From Hoplostethus atlanticus (Eukaryota > Chordata > Actinopteri > Trachichthyiformes > Trachichthyidae): DNA of 64,000 nt. The stretch is from positions 186,001 to 250,000 of the forward strand of contig JAXDDX010000298.1 in NCBI GenBank assembly GCA_034670405.1, in the 5' to 3' direction. Position numbers and translations under genes: made by a program. This document shows, in pieces, positions 55,801 through 64,000 of this stretch; position 1 is the first letter of the stretch, and each line of letters begins with the position of its first letter. The notes beneath the pieces are model-generated. The model had not been told where the DNA came from. It did no database searches and was given only the letters and a program-made list of their open reading frames with translations.

Positions 55801-58800
55801 TTTTGAAATTGATCAATCGACGTTGTCGATCAAGGGCGTAGGCCTGGCGCAAATTGTGCCATAATTCACTGAGTTTGTCCAATCATCACAAAACTTGATA
55901 GATATTTATGTTGAACTACGTTTGTAAAATTATCTTAAAATAGGGGGCACCAGTGTGTGTGCTTACAGTATAGTATTATAGTATATATATTAGTTATATA
56001 CTATTAGTTATATATTATTATATAGTAGTATATATATTTTCTCGGGCTTTTATTTTGAAACTGGGCTTTGTTGTTTGAGAATGGAAGCCTCTGTCCTAGT
56101 GGCCTTGCTTACTTAAACATACAGTAAACCAGAGGTGGCAAAAGTACACACATTCTTTACTCAAGTAGAAGTACAGATACTTATGTAAAAAAAGACTGGT
56201 AAAAGTAGAAGTACTGATTCAACTTCTTTACCTAAGTAAAAGTCAAAAAGTACAGGCTCTGAAATGTACTGAAAGTATAAAAGTAAAAAGTAATAGTAGC
56301 ATTCTTAGAGCCGACAACTTCAAACATTTCTCTTAAATAAGGGCATGGATGGGGAATGTCTTGCTGCACTGAATCCGTTGGCTGGTTCACTTTCATCCAT
56401 GTCACTACTAGTTACCCTGCACGGACATCACATTCACTAGACGTCTTTTCTCCAGGGTCGACTCTCCCTCTCTTGTCTCCCTCTTTTACATCTTTTATGT
56501 AGTTTTCCTGTTGTTACGTCTGCTGTAACGATGATAATTCCCCTCAAATGCATTAAAGTAACGAGCCTGTTTTGAAAATGTAAGGAGTAAAAGGTACAGA
56601 TATTTGTGTTAAAATGTAGGGGGTAAAAGTAAAAAGTTGTCCGAAAAATAAATACTCAAGTAAATTACAGATACCTGAAAACTCTACTTAAGTACAGTAA
56701 CAAAGTATTTGTACTTCGTTACTTCCCACCTCTGCAGTTAACTGCATATATTTGTTTGTGGAATTTATCAGTCTGCATGCAGTTTGCAGTAACAAAACGG
56801 TTTGAACCCACAAAGTTATATACTATTAGTTATATATTATTATATAGTAGTATATATATTTTCTCGGGCTTTTGAAAATGTAAGGAGTAAAAGGTACAGA
56901 TATTTGTGTTAAAATGTAGGGGGTAAAAGTAAAAAGTTGTCCGAAAAATAAATACTCAAGTAAATTACAGATACCTGAAAACTCTACTTAAGTACAGTAA
57001 CAAAGTATTTGTACTTCGTTACTTCCCACCTCTGCAGTTAACTGCATATATTTGTTTGTGGAATTTATCAGTCTGCATGCAGTTTGCAGTAACAAAACGG
57101 TTTGAACCCACTATTAGTTATATACTATTAGTTATATATTATTATATAGTAGTATATATATTTTCTCGGGCTTTTATTTTGAAACTGGGTTTTGTTGTTT
57201 GAGAATGGAAGCCTCTGTCCTAGTGGCCTTGCTTACTTAAACATACAGTAAACCAGAGGTGGCAAAAGTACACACATTCTTTACTCAAGTAGAAGTACAG
57301 ATACTTATGTAAAAAAAGACTGGTAAAAGTAGAAGTACTGATTCAACTTCTTTACCTAAGTAAAAGTCAAAAAGTACAGGCTCTGAAATGTACTGAAAGT
57401 ATAAAAGTAAAAAGTAATAGTAGCATTCTTAGAGCCGACAACTTCAAACATTTCTCTTAAATAAGGGCATGGATGGGGAATGTCTTGCTGCACTGAATCC
57501 GTTGGCTGGTTCACTTTCATCCATGTCACTACTAGTTACCCTGCACGGACATCACATTCACTAGACGTCTTTTCTCCAGGGTCGACTCTCCCTCTCTTGT
57601 CTCCCTCTTTTACATCTTTTATGTAGTTTTCCTGTTGTTACGTCTGCTGTAACGATGATAATTCCCCTCAAATGCATTAAAGTAACGAGCCTGTTTTGAA
57701 AATGTAAGGAGTAAAAGGTACAGATATTTGTGTTAAAATGTAGGGGGTAAAAGTAAAAAGTTGTCCGAAAAATAAATACTCAAGTAAATTACAGATACCT
57801 GAAAACTCTACTTAAGTACAGTAACAAAGTATTTGTACTTCGTTACTTCCCACCTCTGCAGTTAACTGCATATATTTGTTTGTGGAATTTATCAGTCTGC
57901 ATGCAGTTTGCAGTAACAAAACGGTTTGAACCCACAAATGGCCGCTTGCGGCTATATTTAATAAATATGACTCTGACTGAAGCTAGTGTTAGGATTTTTC
58001 CACAAGGACCAAAAAGATTTAATACATTCGTCTTTACTACTTACTCACAAGTAATTTATTACGCTACTCGTTATATGCAAATAGTTTGCAACTGAGAACA
58101 ATATTTTTGTTAAGTAATATGAATACCTATACAGCTGCTAAATGTAAACATATCCATCTTTAATCCAAGCTAGCTAGCTAACGCAGTGTGTTCTTTAGTA
58201 ATGACAAACATAAATCTGGATGATTGGTAGGGCTGGGCAATTAACCGAAAATGTATCAAAACCAACATTTAGAACCTCTCACCGACTTAATCTTGCTCAT
58301 GTCGGTTAATTTGGTTAATACTTTCCCCAATGCGTGCGTTGATGAACTGTCCCCTTAATAAAATACTACGTCGTGTTCAGTCACCTGCCTCCGCCCCGTC
58401 CAACTAACGTTAGTCTGCGTTCACTCAAAGCGAAGCTGGCGGCATGGATGACATGAGCGCAAGCACAGAGCCAACAAATAAACCTGAGCAGCTTATACTG
58501 AAAAAGAATGCCGTGTCCGCCGCTTGGACACATTTTGGCTTCAGTGAAGACGACACCAAACAAAAAGAAGTCAATGTAAACACTGCAGAAAAACAATTTC
58601 AGCGAACAAAGGTAACACCACCAATTTGTTTAATCACTTGGAACACAATCACATTACCGAATATGAAGAGTGCATGGCTCAAAAAAAAAGAGAGAAACCG
58701 ACAAGCGCTTTCATGCGTTTTCATTTTAAGCATAAATATTTTAATTTATATTTGAATTAATTTATTTTATATTCAAAATATTCAATAGCCATAACTAATT

Positions 58801-61423
58801 AATCTGTGTGTTTCCTTAAATTATTATAAAATCACAAAGATAAGATATGCACTCCTTCATTAGAAAAAATATCCCAGCTTTAATAGTTCAGCATATTTAC
58901 AGTACAGACCTTGTATGAGAGCTTATAAAATAAATAATCGTTCATTAATCGTAATCGAGGTAAAAGTTTGAAATAATCGTGATATTGATTTGAAGTCATA
59001 TCACCCAGCCCTAATGATTGGCTTATTAAAGTTAAATGTAATATGACCAGATGATAACAAAAGAAATGTTGTGACGATTTATTTCTCAGATTCTCTAACT
59101 GTAATACTATTACTGAAATTGAAATAGTAATTCCTTACACCAATCGTTACTGAGGAAAGTACTAATATTACTGTAATGCATGACTGCCCGTCACTGGATA
59201 GCAATGAAGAGCAATAACCTAAATGAGGACAGTCTTTCAAGTTCCTCTCTTTCCCACACCTCAGATATTTCCAGTTAAAATGAAAGTTTCTTTAGGTTTC
59301 CTTTCTAACCGCATTTCATGAAGTGAAAAATGTCACTCGGCAGAAGCATCAACCAAGGACAAACTGCAAACACCGAGAATGGTTTTGCTCTTGCTCGCAT
59401 GGATGGCCAATCTAAAAGATATAGCAAGCCTTTCCCTGCACAAACAGGCACTCCCTTTCACTCTAAACGCCCTCATGTCACATCTCATACCTTGGCTCTG
59501 TCACACAAAAACTCTGGATCTCTGGACCTGGATACAGGCCAAAAAACAACATTAAAAGTAGAATGAAACTCACCAGGAGATCCACAGAAGCAAGGTGGGA
59601 GTGTGTGTTGGCAAAGTATGTGTGTGTGTTATTCCAGGTGCATCTGTAAAGTCTCTGTACTGGATAAGAAGGGCAGAGGTCCCACCTTCTCAACAAGCTA
59701 GCTAATGACAAAGCTCACCAGCCACGCTGCATAGCCAAAGGCGTTCAGGGGCTTGTACAAGCTTGCAGCTCACCCATATCTGTCTTTCTTCCTTCTTTCA
59801 GCCTCTTCAGCCTAGCAACCCTTTTGTGTCTACCATTCTTTTCCCATATCCACTGCCAACTCTCTTTCTCCCTCCCTTCTATCTTTTTTCCAGTCTCATT
59901 CCACTTCTCCAACACCCCTCCCTCCGTCTGCTGAACGATCTGTCAACCTTATAATCTTCCTGCCCTTTGATATGCCTATCAGCGCCTGTCTGTCTAATAT
60001 GTGACCTGATCTGCCTGCCTGTTGCCTTGCTCTGAACTCTGCCTGTATATGAACTTTCTGTTGTTCAATCTGATGCTTTCTCTTCTGTCGAGTAAAAGCA
60101 CTAGAAAAGATTTTAGGAAGACTGATTGTTCGGCAAGGATTATCTGGTAGCGTGAGGGCCTTACAGACTAAATCTGAACCCTTCCAATTGACTCGTGAGT
60201 TCATCAGGGGCAGCCAGATAATATCAAAGATGACGCGGATGCCTATAGTGTGTGACCGTTTAAGATTCACTCTGACACTGCCTTGTCCGCCTCCATTGTT
60301 ACTTTGACTAAATTCACAAATTCTAATTGGTTCACACGAGATCCTGTGAGACTAACAGGTTCTGCCACGTCAAGAATCTTTACCCCAGCCCTAACTGTGT
60401 CATCTAGTGTGAGTATTTTACTGACTTAAGGTGAAAATCTCTCAAATCCGTTGGTATGTGTGTGATACAATCGGTGTGTCTAGTGTGTTCCTAGCTTCAC
60501 GCAAGGGCAGATGATTGGAATGACTTTGATACTTTATACTGCAGTATATAGTGAAAAAAATATAGTGGCCCAGAGTGTGTGTGTGTGTGTTTTGCTTGTA
60601 TGAATGTTCATAAATTAACTTTAATCGTCACATACACATACATGCAGTGAAATTATTTTTCTGCACACCCCTGACTAGATATACACACACAACATATCAC
60701 CCCACACACATGCACATGCATTTTCAGGTCAGGGGGCAGAGTGCAGCCATTGAACGGCGCACCTGGAGCAGTTTTGGGGTTAAGTAAACCATAACTGTGA
60801 CACCAGTCATTTTTCAATCACCAGCTCACAGCTGGAATACACCCTCCTGGTGGTGCCGGGGATCGAACCAACAAAGGTCTGGTGATGGGGCAGCCTCTCT
60901 AACCACTAGGCCAACCTGCTGCCCGTATGCTGTCAGTATTGGCTTTACTGAAGGAAAATAAAGTCCAGGAGACCTGAGATACTTTATACTGACACTTAGT
61001 GACACTGTGTCTGTATTTAAGTTGATCCAGTCCAGTGCTGCTTTTTATACACCGTTCACACTAACTAACTCACCAGACATGCCTGTAAAATGTATTTAAT
61101 TAAATTCTAAAATGAATATGCAACTAAATAGTATTTCTGCATTCATATCACTGACATCTAGATGAGCTTTAAGCTAATCACTCCATAAATGCAATTTTCC
61201 ACGTTAAGACAAATCAGAAGCAAATCAGAAGCAAACACACACAGACAAGCAGACAAGACAAGACAAGCGTTTGCACAATACTTACTACTTTTCTGCAGGA
61301 GTGCTGGCTTGTCATTGGCCTCCGCAGTGACCAGGCTCTGCTCCGATTGGGTGGTGCAGCTGCTGTCTGAACAGGGCACTACACTCCAAAAACTGGCCGT
61401 GGAGCAAACATTGTGCCGGGTAC
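42644..61423 (-). CDS. ston2: Stonin-2, endocytic adaptor; 5' end not in view
   Basis: Exons in transcription order: 61423-61286 (tentative), 51488-50113, 49767-49435, 48863-48641 and 42858-42644; phases agree at all junctions. Stonins are clathrin adaptors for synaptotagmin, related to AP-2 mu; stonin-2 binds Eps15/intersectin through NPF motifs. Visible: two NPF motifs (KKNPFFDEE, SPINPFSSYF), the stonin homology domain (WPMLLRIPEKKNIMSSRHWG) and a C-terminal mu-homology domain (FELLRFRTVFVEKTLPFTLR, VWRINRLPDKNS, LELGSDREVPES). The TLPDDA and PSPINPF words and the ending HYFYQVSW are closer to STON2 than STON1. The protein acts at the plasma membrane in synaptic-vesicle recycling. Large introns are full of mobile elements. 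The start codon must lie upstream of 61423, possibly beyond the window. Confidence 0.88.
42910..43143. repeat. Trinucleotide (ACT/GCT)-type repeat in ston2 intron
   Basis: Imperfect ACT/GCT/ACG triplets over ~230 bp (TACTACTGCTACTACGACTG...). A shorter pure ACT run is at 43303-43324. The artefactual Ser- or Thr-rich frames across it are not genes. Confidence 0.9.
43144..45634. other. ston2 intron: dispersed and GC-rich repeats
   Basis: A short dispersed motif (TTGATGGTTTAAATAGACTGCG) at about 43853 recurs near 47047. From ~44330 to 45032 the DNA is unusually GC-rich. Its right part (44886-45032) recurs inverted at 55262-55410, ending TTGTGGCGAGTTTGCCACAA, a small hairpin-like terminus, so it is part of an LTR-like or similar repeat read on the - strand. 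Long frames here are by-products of the base composition. Confidence 0.5.
45635..46049. mobile_element. MITE with TIR ATGGTGCATTCC
   Basis: The ends are ATGGTGCATTCCATTGTACT and, in reverse, ATGGTGCATTCCCTTGTACT; the inverted match extends over ~24 bp with one difference. 415 bp. The reading frame inside (45700-45987) has no known domain. The family is not identified; the terminal repeats are clear. Confidence 0.7.
46050..48640. other. ston2 intron: no gene recognised
   Basis: Contains a perfect 15-bp inverted repeat with a 7-base loop at 46553-46589, a purine-rich GA tract at about 47390-47600 and a (CA)n run at 48007-48042 followed by CACACT units. The rest is unassigned. Confidence 0.5.
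48641..48863 (-). CDS. ston2: ston2 exon, mu-homology domain (second to last)
   Basis: The acceptor AAATTTCCAG leads into GTGCGGTATCCCATTCC. It encodes VRYPIPEIWAKNFRREGVMG, KARFNKGASFGTTSTSG, PAMRVTLGTAKYEQAFKAVV and WRINRLPDKNS, then donor CTG|GTAAAG in phase 1. The next exon is at 42858. Confidence 0.9.
48955..49250. repeat. Dispersed repeat in ston2 intron (CCATGACTTTTC / TTCCCTGAC type)
   Basis: Words such as AAATTCCATGACTTTTCGAT and repeated ATTCCCTGATATTCCCTGAC are those of a dispersed fish element. The boundaries are approximate. Confidence 0.45.
49435..49767 (-). CDS. ston2: ston2 exon, first part of mu-homology domain
   Basis: Acceptor TAACTCTTCCAG, donor GTGGTG|GTAAGA; 111 codons in phase 0. 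It encodes FKGKEVVSRHDIIPNTTTHW, then RLHDLEVNDEHADELEFL, FELLRFRTVFVEKTLPFTLR and QSWLLMSQGFSSNRDVLN. Confidence 0.9.
50113..51488 (-). CDS. ston2: ston2 large exon: NPF motifs and stonin homology domain
   Basis: Acceptor TTGTCTTGGCAG, donor GTCCAG|GTAAGA; about 458 codons. The N-terminal half is acidic and disordered with WVTFDEDEKP and two NPF motifs (about 51112 and 51075). The stonin homology domain begins at WPMLLRIPEKK (~50705) and continues into the start of the mu-homology domain (DEFYGTIAEGDGRILKQL, LGLNDVQ). NPF motifs recruit EH-domain proteins of the endocytic machinery. Confidence 0.92.
51489..54588. other. ston2 large intron: repeats, no gene
   Basis: Holds a poly(A) run at 52476-52492, a long (CA)n at 52735-52799, a dispersed repeat at about 52845-52990 (GGTTCTCAATCCTGGTCC...GGACTAGGATTGAGAACA, with inverted ends) and, from 53717, a dispersed element starting AGGGTTCAAACCCCGGAGG that also occurs at 24103. 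Confidence 0.55.
52735..52799. repeat. (CA)n microsatellite
   Basis: About 32 CA units. Confidence 0.95.
54589..54954 (+). repeat. Solo LTR with 4-bp target duplication
   Basis: It starts TGTAACAACCCGG and ends GGGACGCTACA, is flanked by GTAT on both sides (54585-54588, 54955-54958), and contains AATAAATGCAC near 54880 as a polyadenylation signal. 366 bp, no internal coding region on either side: the product of LTR-LTR recombination. Confidence 0.75.
55262..55496 (+). repeat. GC-rich LTR-like repeat fragment
   Basis: It begins with a hairpin TGTGGCGGACTCGCCACA and matches, inverted, the region 45032 down to ~44800. It is cut off at ~55496. Probably an LTR or terminal part of one retroelement family. 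Confidence 0.55.
56130..56734. mobile_element. 605-bp MITE with CAGAGGTGG ends (first copy)
   Basis: The ends CAGAGGTGGCAAAAGTA and (reverse) CAGAGGTGGGAAGTAAC form inverted repeats. The body is rich in AAGTA words (ACTCAAGTAGAAGTACAGAT). No coding region. A class II non-autonomous element common in fish. Confidence 0.7.
57254..57858. mobile_element. 605-bp MITE with CAGAGGTGG ends (second copy, by tandem duplication)
   Basis: Same length and nearly same sequence as 56130-56734, in the third unit of the tandem block. The identity and shared flanks show duplication rather than a second insertion. Confidence 0.7.
58228..59013. mobile_element. hAT-type element, internally deleted, 8-bp target duplication
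   Basis: The ends TAGGGCTGGGCAATTAA and (reverse) TAGGGCTGGGTGATATG are flanked by ATGATTGG on both sides (58220-58227, 59014-59021), an 8-bp duplication as expected of hAT elements. It contains the start of a transposase at 58444. 786 bp, so most of the transposase has been lost. Confidence 0.88.
58444..58755 (+). pseudogene. hAT transposase N-terminal (BED-finger) remnant
   Basis: It reads MDDMSASTEPTNKPEQLIL, then AAWTHFGFSEDDTKQKEVNV, the W-x-x-F pattern at the start of a BED zinc finger. The Cys pair expected after it has been lost, and the stretch that should hold the finger's HxxxH is out of frame. The dimerisation and catalytic domains are absent. It sits within the TIRs of the hAT element. 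Confidence 0.65.
59022..60599. other. ston2 intron: no gene recognised
   Basis: No repeat or motif I can name. The minus-strand frame at 59896-60270 has no recognisable domain. A short (GT)n lies at 60577-60590. Confidence 0.4.
60600..60930 (-). repeat. tRNA-derived SINE
   Basis: On the - strand, from 60930: GGGCAGCAGGTTGGCCTAGT (A box TGGCCTAGTGG) and GGTTCGATCCCCGG (B box) at ~60855, then a body (GGTGATTGAAAAATGACTGG) and a tail toward 60600. A tRNA-like head without proper tRNA ends. Confidence 0.75.
61286..61423 (-). CDS. ston2: Tentative upstream coding exon of ston2
   Basis: Bounded by acceptor TTTGTTCCTCCAACAG and donor AGTA|GTAAGT. The only open frame (RHNVCSTASFWSVVPCSDSS, TTQSEQSLVTAEANDKPALL) leaves phase 1 at the donor, which is what exon 51488-50113 requires (A|CC, Thr). 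Its composition resembles the Ser/Cys-rich stretch before the main part of stonin-2. It contains no in-frame ATG, so a further upstream exon is needed. The distance to the next exon is 9.8 kb. Confidence 0.5.
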
Positions 61424-61639
61424 CTGTTGGAGGAACAAACATACACATACTTAAGGGTTACATTTGTATTCTTTTATTTACATCAAGCTCAAAGTAAAAT
61501 TAATTAAATGAATTAAAATCTAATGTCACTGCTGGTAGTGAGCACGGTGGTCATCATTGTTATTTTTTCCCTTTTAACAATTTGTACCTTATTGTGCTTT
61601 AGAGTAATAACACTCTTAAATAATGCTTAAATGACATGG

Positions 61640-62063
61640 ACACTGACCCATTCTATTGAACTTGATACACAGAACTATGTGGCTGTACTACATTTGTCTT
61701 GTCATCTAATGCACGCCCACCCCTCCTGGTGGGGGGGTGCCTCTTTGAATTGCCAAGGTTTCTTCCATTTTTTAAAATGTTTTTTCTTTCTTTGTCTTCA
61801 TAGAGGCCTTAGGCTGGTGGTGCCAGCCAGGTTAGGCTACCTTAGGCAGATTAGATAGGCTTGCTATGTCCTCCTCTCTGTTAAATCTTTTCATGTGCTT
61901 TTCTACTGCTCATATTGCGTAAACACCACAATTGCCATAATTTGATTTATAATTGATAACTGATTGCCATAAATCTGATTGTCTATGAGGTTGTCCCAGT
62001 AAGGCGTGTAAAGCCCTTTGAGGCTTGTTTGTGATAAAGGGCTGTAGAAATAAACTTGACTTA
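61640..62063 (+). repeat. L2-like LINE 3' end fragment
   Basis: Words shared with the 3' UTR of the LINE at 29040-30830 (AAGGTTTCTTCCATTTTTT, GTAAAGCCCTTTGAGGC, AAAGGGCTGTAGAAATAAA). Only the untranslated end is present. Confidence 0.55.
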
Positions 62064-63365
62064 TTGTAAGGTGCCACTACCCCTGCTCCATCAAAGAACC
62101 ACCATGCTAGCACTGACTGACGGAAGGGCCATGCCTCTGCATTTAAAATCAAATTGAAATTGTAAAATGAAAATGGCAATTGGAAAAAGCACCAGGGGCT
62201 GTGACAAAACACCACAGTAATGAATGAATAGCACACATAAAAAAAATAATTAATAAAAAAAATGCAAACGAGATCAACCTGCATGTCAATGAAAGGAATC
62301 AATGTCAATTGCACTTGAACAGGTAACAGCATAAAATATGTCAAGTGCGCATATACACACAAAAATCAAACATGCACACACATACGCACACAAACAAGTA
62401 AATTAATAAATGAAGGTGGTTAGCCTGTGGGGGAGAAGGAGGTGAGTGGAATCAGTCTCATTAGCTCACAGTTCAGGGTCGCACAGGACAAAGACTGAAT
62501 ATCTGAAAGGTCTATTCAACTACCATTCATCTTAACAGAATCATTTGGCTCTTTTATCTAAGAGCTGTGATAGTGAAAGCCCATATTGTCTTGCCCTAAC
62601 CTGTCTGTCTGCTTGACTCTTTCACTGTTCGTCAAAAAGCCTATCACTGTTGGTAGGACAAAATATACATCTGCAAAAATTACAGATGTCAGGAATGAAG
62701 AGGAGAATATGCTTACTTTGTTCTGGATGCCCATGTATTTTTTTCAGGACTTGGATGGGTTTCAATGGCCTGAGGGTCATAAAAGCCACGCTTGAACATG
62801 TAAATTCTCAAATTGGAGAAAGAACATAGAGAAACTGCAGTGACAGCATTGTTATGCTTTTGTATTCTTGAAGGTGCAAGAAGTATCATTTTAACACCAA
62901 TAAATCATTATCACATTAATTGTTACATTAGCATAATTACTGTAAACAAACGTGACCGTCACTTAGAAGATTGGCAGCCTCTACCGGTTTCTACACTGCA
63001 TTTTACATTGTGTGCCACCAGGGTCGGATTTGGAGGGAAATCTACTGGATTACTTTATGGCACATAAAAATTCCCACCATGACCCTTAAGGGGCTCCGTA
63101 GATAACCCCTTTATGCCGGCAGGTTTTTTATCAGAATGTGACCCATAATACTGCGACAAGTGAAAGCAGTAAGATGCCGCAGTAACCCAAAACGAGATTA
63201 CTGGAATGCCCGGGTTAGAAACAGAATTTTCTGTGCATCTAAATGTAGCCAATGACACCAACACTGTCACTATAAACACAACACAACCTAATGCATGACC
63301 AGATCAACACATTAACCCAATATATCTAACATTTGAATTTGTCTTGTATTCAGTATCTTATACAA
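62064..63365. other. No gene recognised
   Basis: AT-rich DNA upstream of the tentative ston2 exon. No exon with a stonin-like start could be supported. Confidence 0.35.
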
Positions 63366-63850
63366 AGTTATACTATATGGCCAAAAGTCAGTGGACACCC
63401 CTACTAATTGGTGGAGAATGGATAATGGTCTGGGGCTGTTTTTCAGGGTTTGGGCTTGGCCCATTTGTTCCAGTGAAGGGTAATCTTAATGCTACAGGAT
63501 ACAAAGACATTTTAGCTAATTGGGCGCTTCCAACTTTGTGGCAACAGTTGTGGCCCTTTGCTGTTCCAGCATGACTGTGCCCCTGTGCACAAAGCGAGGT
63601 CCATAAAGACATGGTTAGACGAGTTTGGTGTGGAGGAACTCGATTGGCCTGCACAGAGCCCTGACCTCAACCCCATTGAACACCTTTGGGAGGAATTAGA
63701 ACGCCGATTGTGAGCCAGGCCTTCTCGTCCAACATTACTGCCTGACCTCACAAATGCTCTTTTGGCTGAATGGGCACAAATTCCCACAGACACACTCCAA
63801 AAGCTTGTGAAGAGTGGCGGCTGTTTTAGCCGCAAAGGGGGGGGGGGGGC
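63366..63850 (+). pseudogene. Tc1-like transposase C-terminal fragment
   Basis: It begins at a terminal repeat (TATACTATATGGCCAAAAGT) and jumps directly to the catalytic half: [20 protein letters not shown] (second Asp region nearby), then after a frameshift near 63565 [20 protein letters not shown] and DWPAQSPDLNPIEHLWEELE, which contains the final Asp/Glu of the DD34E triad, followed by TGA after ERRL. A paired-domain N-terminus is missing. A poly-G run (63836-63849) lies near the end. Confidence 0.85.
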
Positions 63851-64000
63851 ATAAAAAGGCCAGACACATGCATGGGGTTTTAATAGGTTTCCAAGGGTCA
63901 CATTCTCACAAAGCAATGAAAATCACTCAATGCCACAGTTTTTTTGCTCAATAAAAACGCACACCGTTGTGGAACAGACACCCTAATGCTTCTCTAGCCT

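Larger units (their letters stand above)
55985..57940 (+). repeat. Tandem triplication: two full (~830-1000 bp) and one deleted unit
   Basis: TTAGTTATATACTATTAG...TTTTCTCGGGCTTTT occurs at about 55990, 56818 and 57115. The first and third units then run through the same ATTTTGAAACTGGG body and a 605-bp MITE to GTTTGCAGTAACAAAACGG. The middle unit jumps from CTCGGGCTTTT straight to GAAAATGTAAGGAG, deleting most of the MITE. Confidence 0.85.
53717..57957 (+). repeat. Dispersed element (GGTTCAAACCCCG...CCGCTTGCGGCTATA) with nested insertions
   Basis: The left end (ATTAGGGTTCAAACCCCG) and body (AAACTTGGCCCAATAACTGG) match 24103-24420, and the right end (CGGTTTGAACCC...GCCGCTTGCGGCTATA, 57957) matches 24457. 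Within it lie a solo LTR (54589-54954), an LTR-like GC-rich piece (55262-55496) and a triplicated block (~55985-57940). The host element is of unknown class; its ends are small inverted words (GGTTCAAACC / GGTTTGAACC). Confidence 0.6.

Noticed and set aside
55985-57940. CRISPR-like or satellite array
   Set aside because: Three long units containing a MITE, in a vertebrate genome; this is a tandem duplication, not an array of short repeats and spacers.

Overview
This window is animal genomic DNA, almost certainly from a ray-finned (teleost-type) fish. It carries exon-intron genes with GT-AG junctions, long AT-rich introns and a dense mixture of fish-type mobile elements: a class I endogenous retrovirus, Ty3/gypsy, piggyBac, Harbinger, hAT and Tc1 elements, an L2-like LINE and tRNA-derived SINEs. 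Two host genes are present. A divergent thyrotropin-receptor-type glycoprotein hormone receptor (tshr-like, + strand, 31.3-36.5 kb) converges on stonin-2 (ston2, - strand, exons between 61.4 and 42.6 kb). Human TSHR and STON2 lie in the same relative orientation with GTF2A1 between them; I see no gtf2a1 exons here.

Region 1 (1-23.5 kb) is a nest of LTR elements. A gamma/epsilon-like endogenous retrovirus (truncated 5' LTR at 1, gag remnants, an in-frame amber codon before protease, pol, no recognisable env, 3' LTR at 18.85 kb) is cut in its reverse transcriptase by a 9.9-kb Ty3/gypsy element on the - strand (4294-14234; PBS resembling tRNA-His). That element's left LTR is itself cut by a 1.37-kb piggyBac element (4651-6016). 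The undisrupted right LTR shows the empty TTAA site. The retroviral 3' LTR is followed by a second leader, a truncated second LTR and a pol fragment from a related provirus, then by the 5' end of another gypsy element (22.46-23.46 kb, - strand).

Region 2 (23.5-30.9 kb) holds two Harbinger-type copies in inverted orientation, each containing a LINE-like tail at the same internal site and flanking or interrupting a third gypsy gag-pro remnant. A tRNA-derived SINE and a 5'-truncated L2-like LINE follow.

Region 3 (31.3-36.5 kb) is the receptor gene. I can place 11 coding exons, all internally in frame (739 codons plus stop). Ectodomain and transmembrane wording is TSHR-like, but several normally invariant G-protein-coupled-receptor positions are changed, the C-terminal tail is very short, and an intron splits transmembrane helix 7.

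Region 4 (36.5-64 kb) contains ston2 and its large introns. These are filled with Tc1-derived, hAT and other MITE-like elements, a solo LTR, GC-rich LTR-like repeats, a triplicated tandem block at 56-58 kb and several microsatellites. The start codon of ston2 is not seen; its upstream exon or exons lie beyond what I can support.
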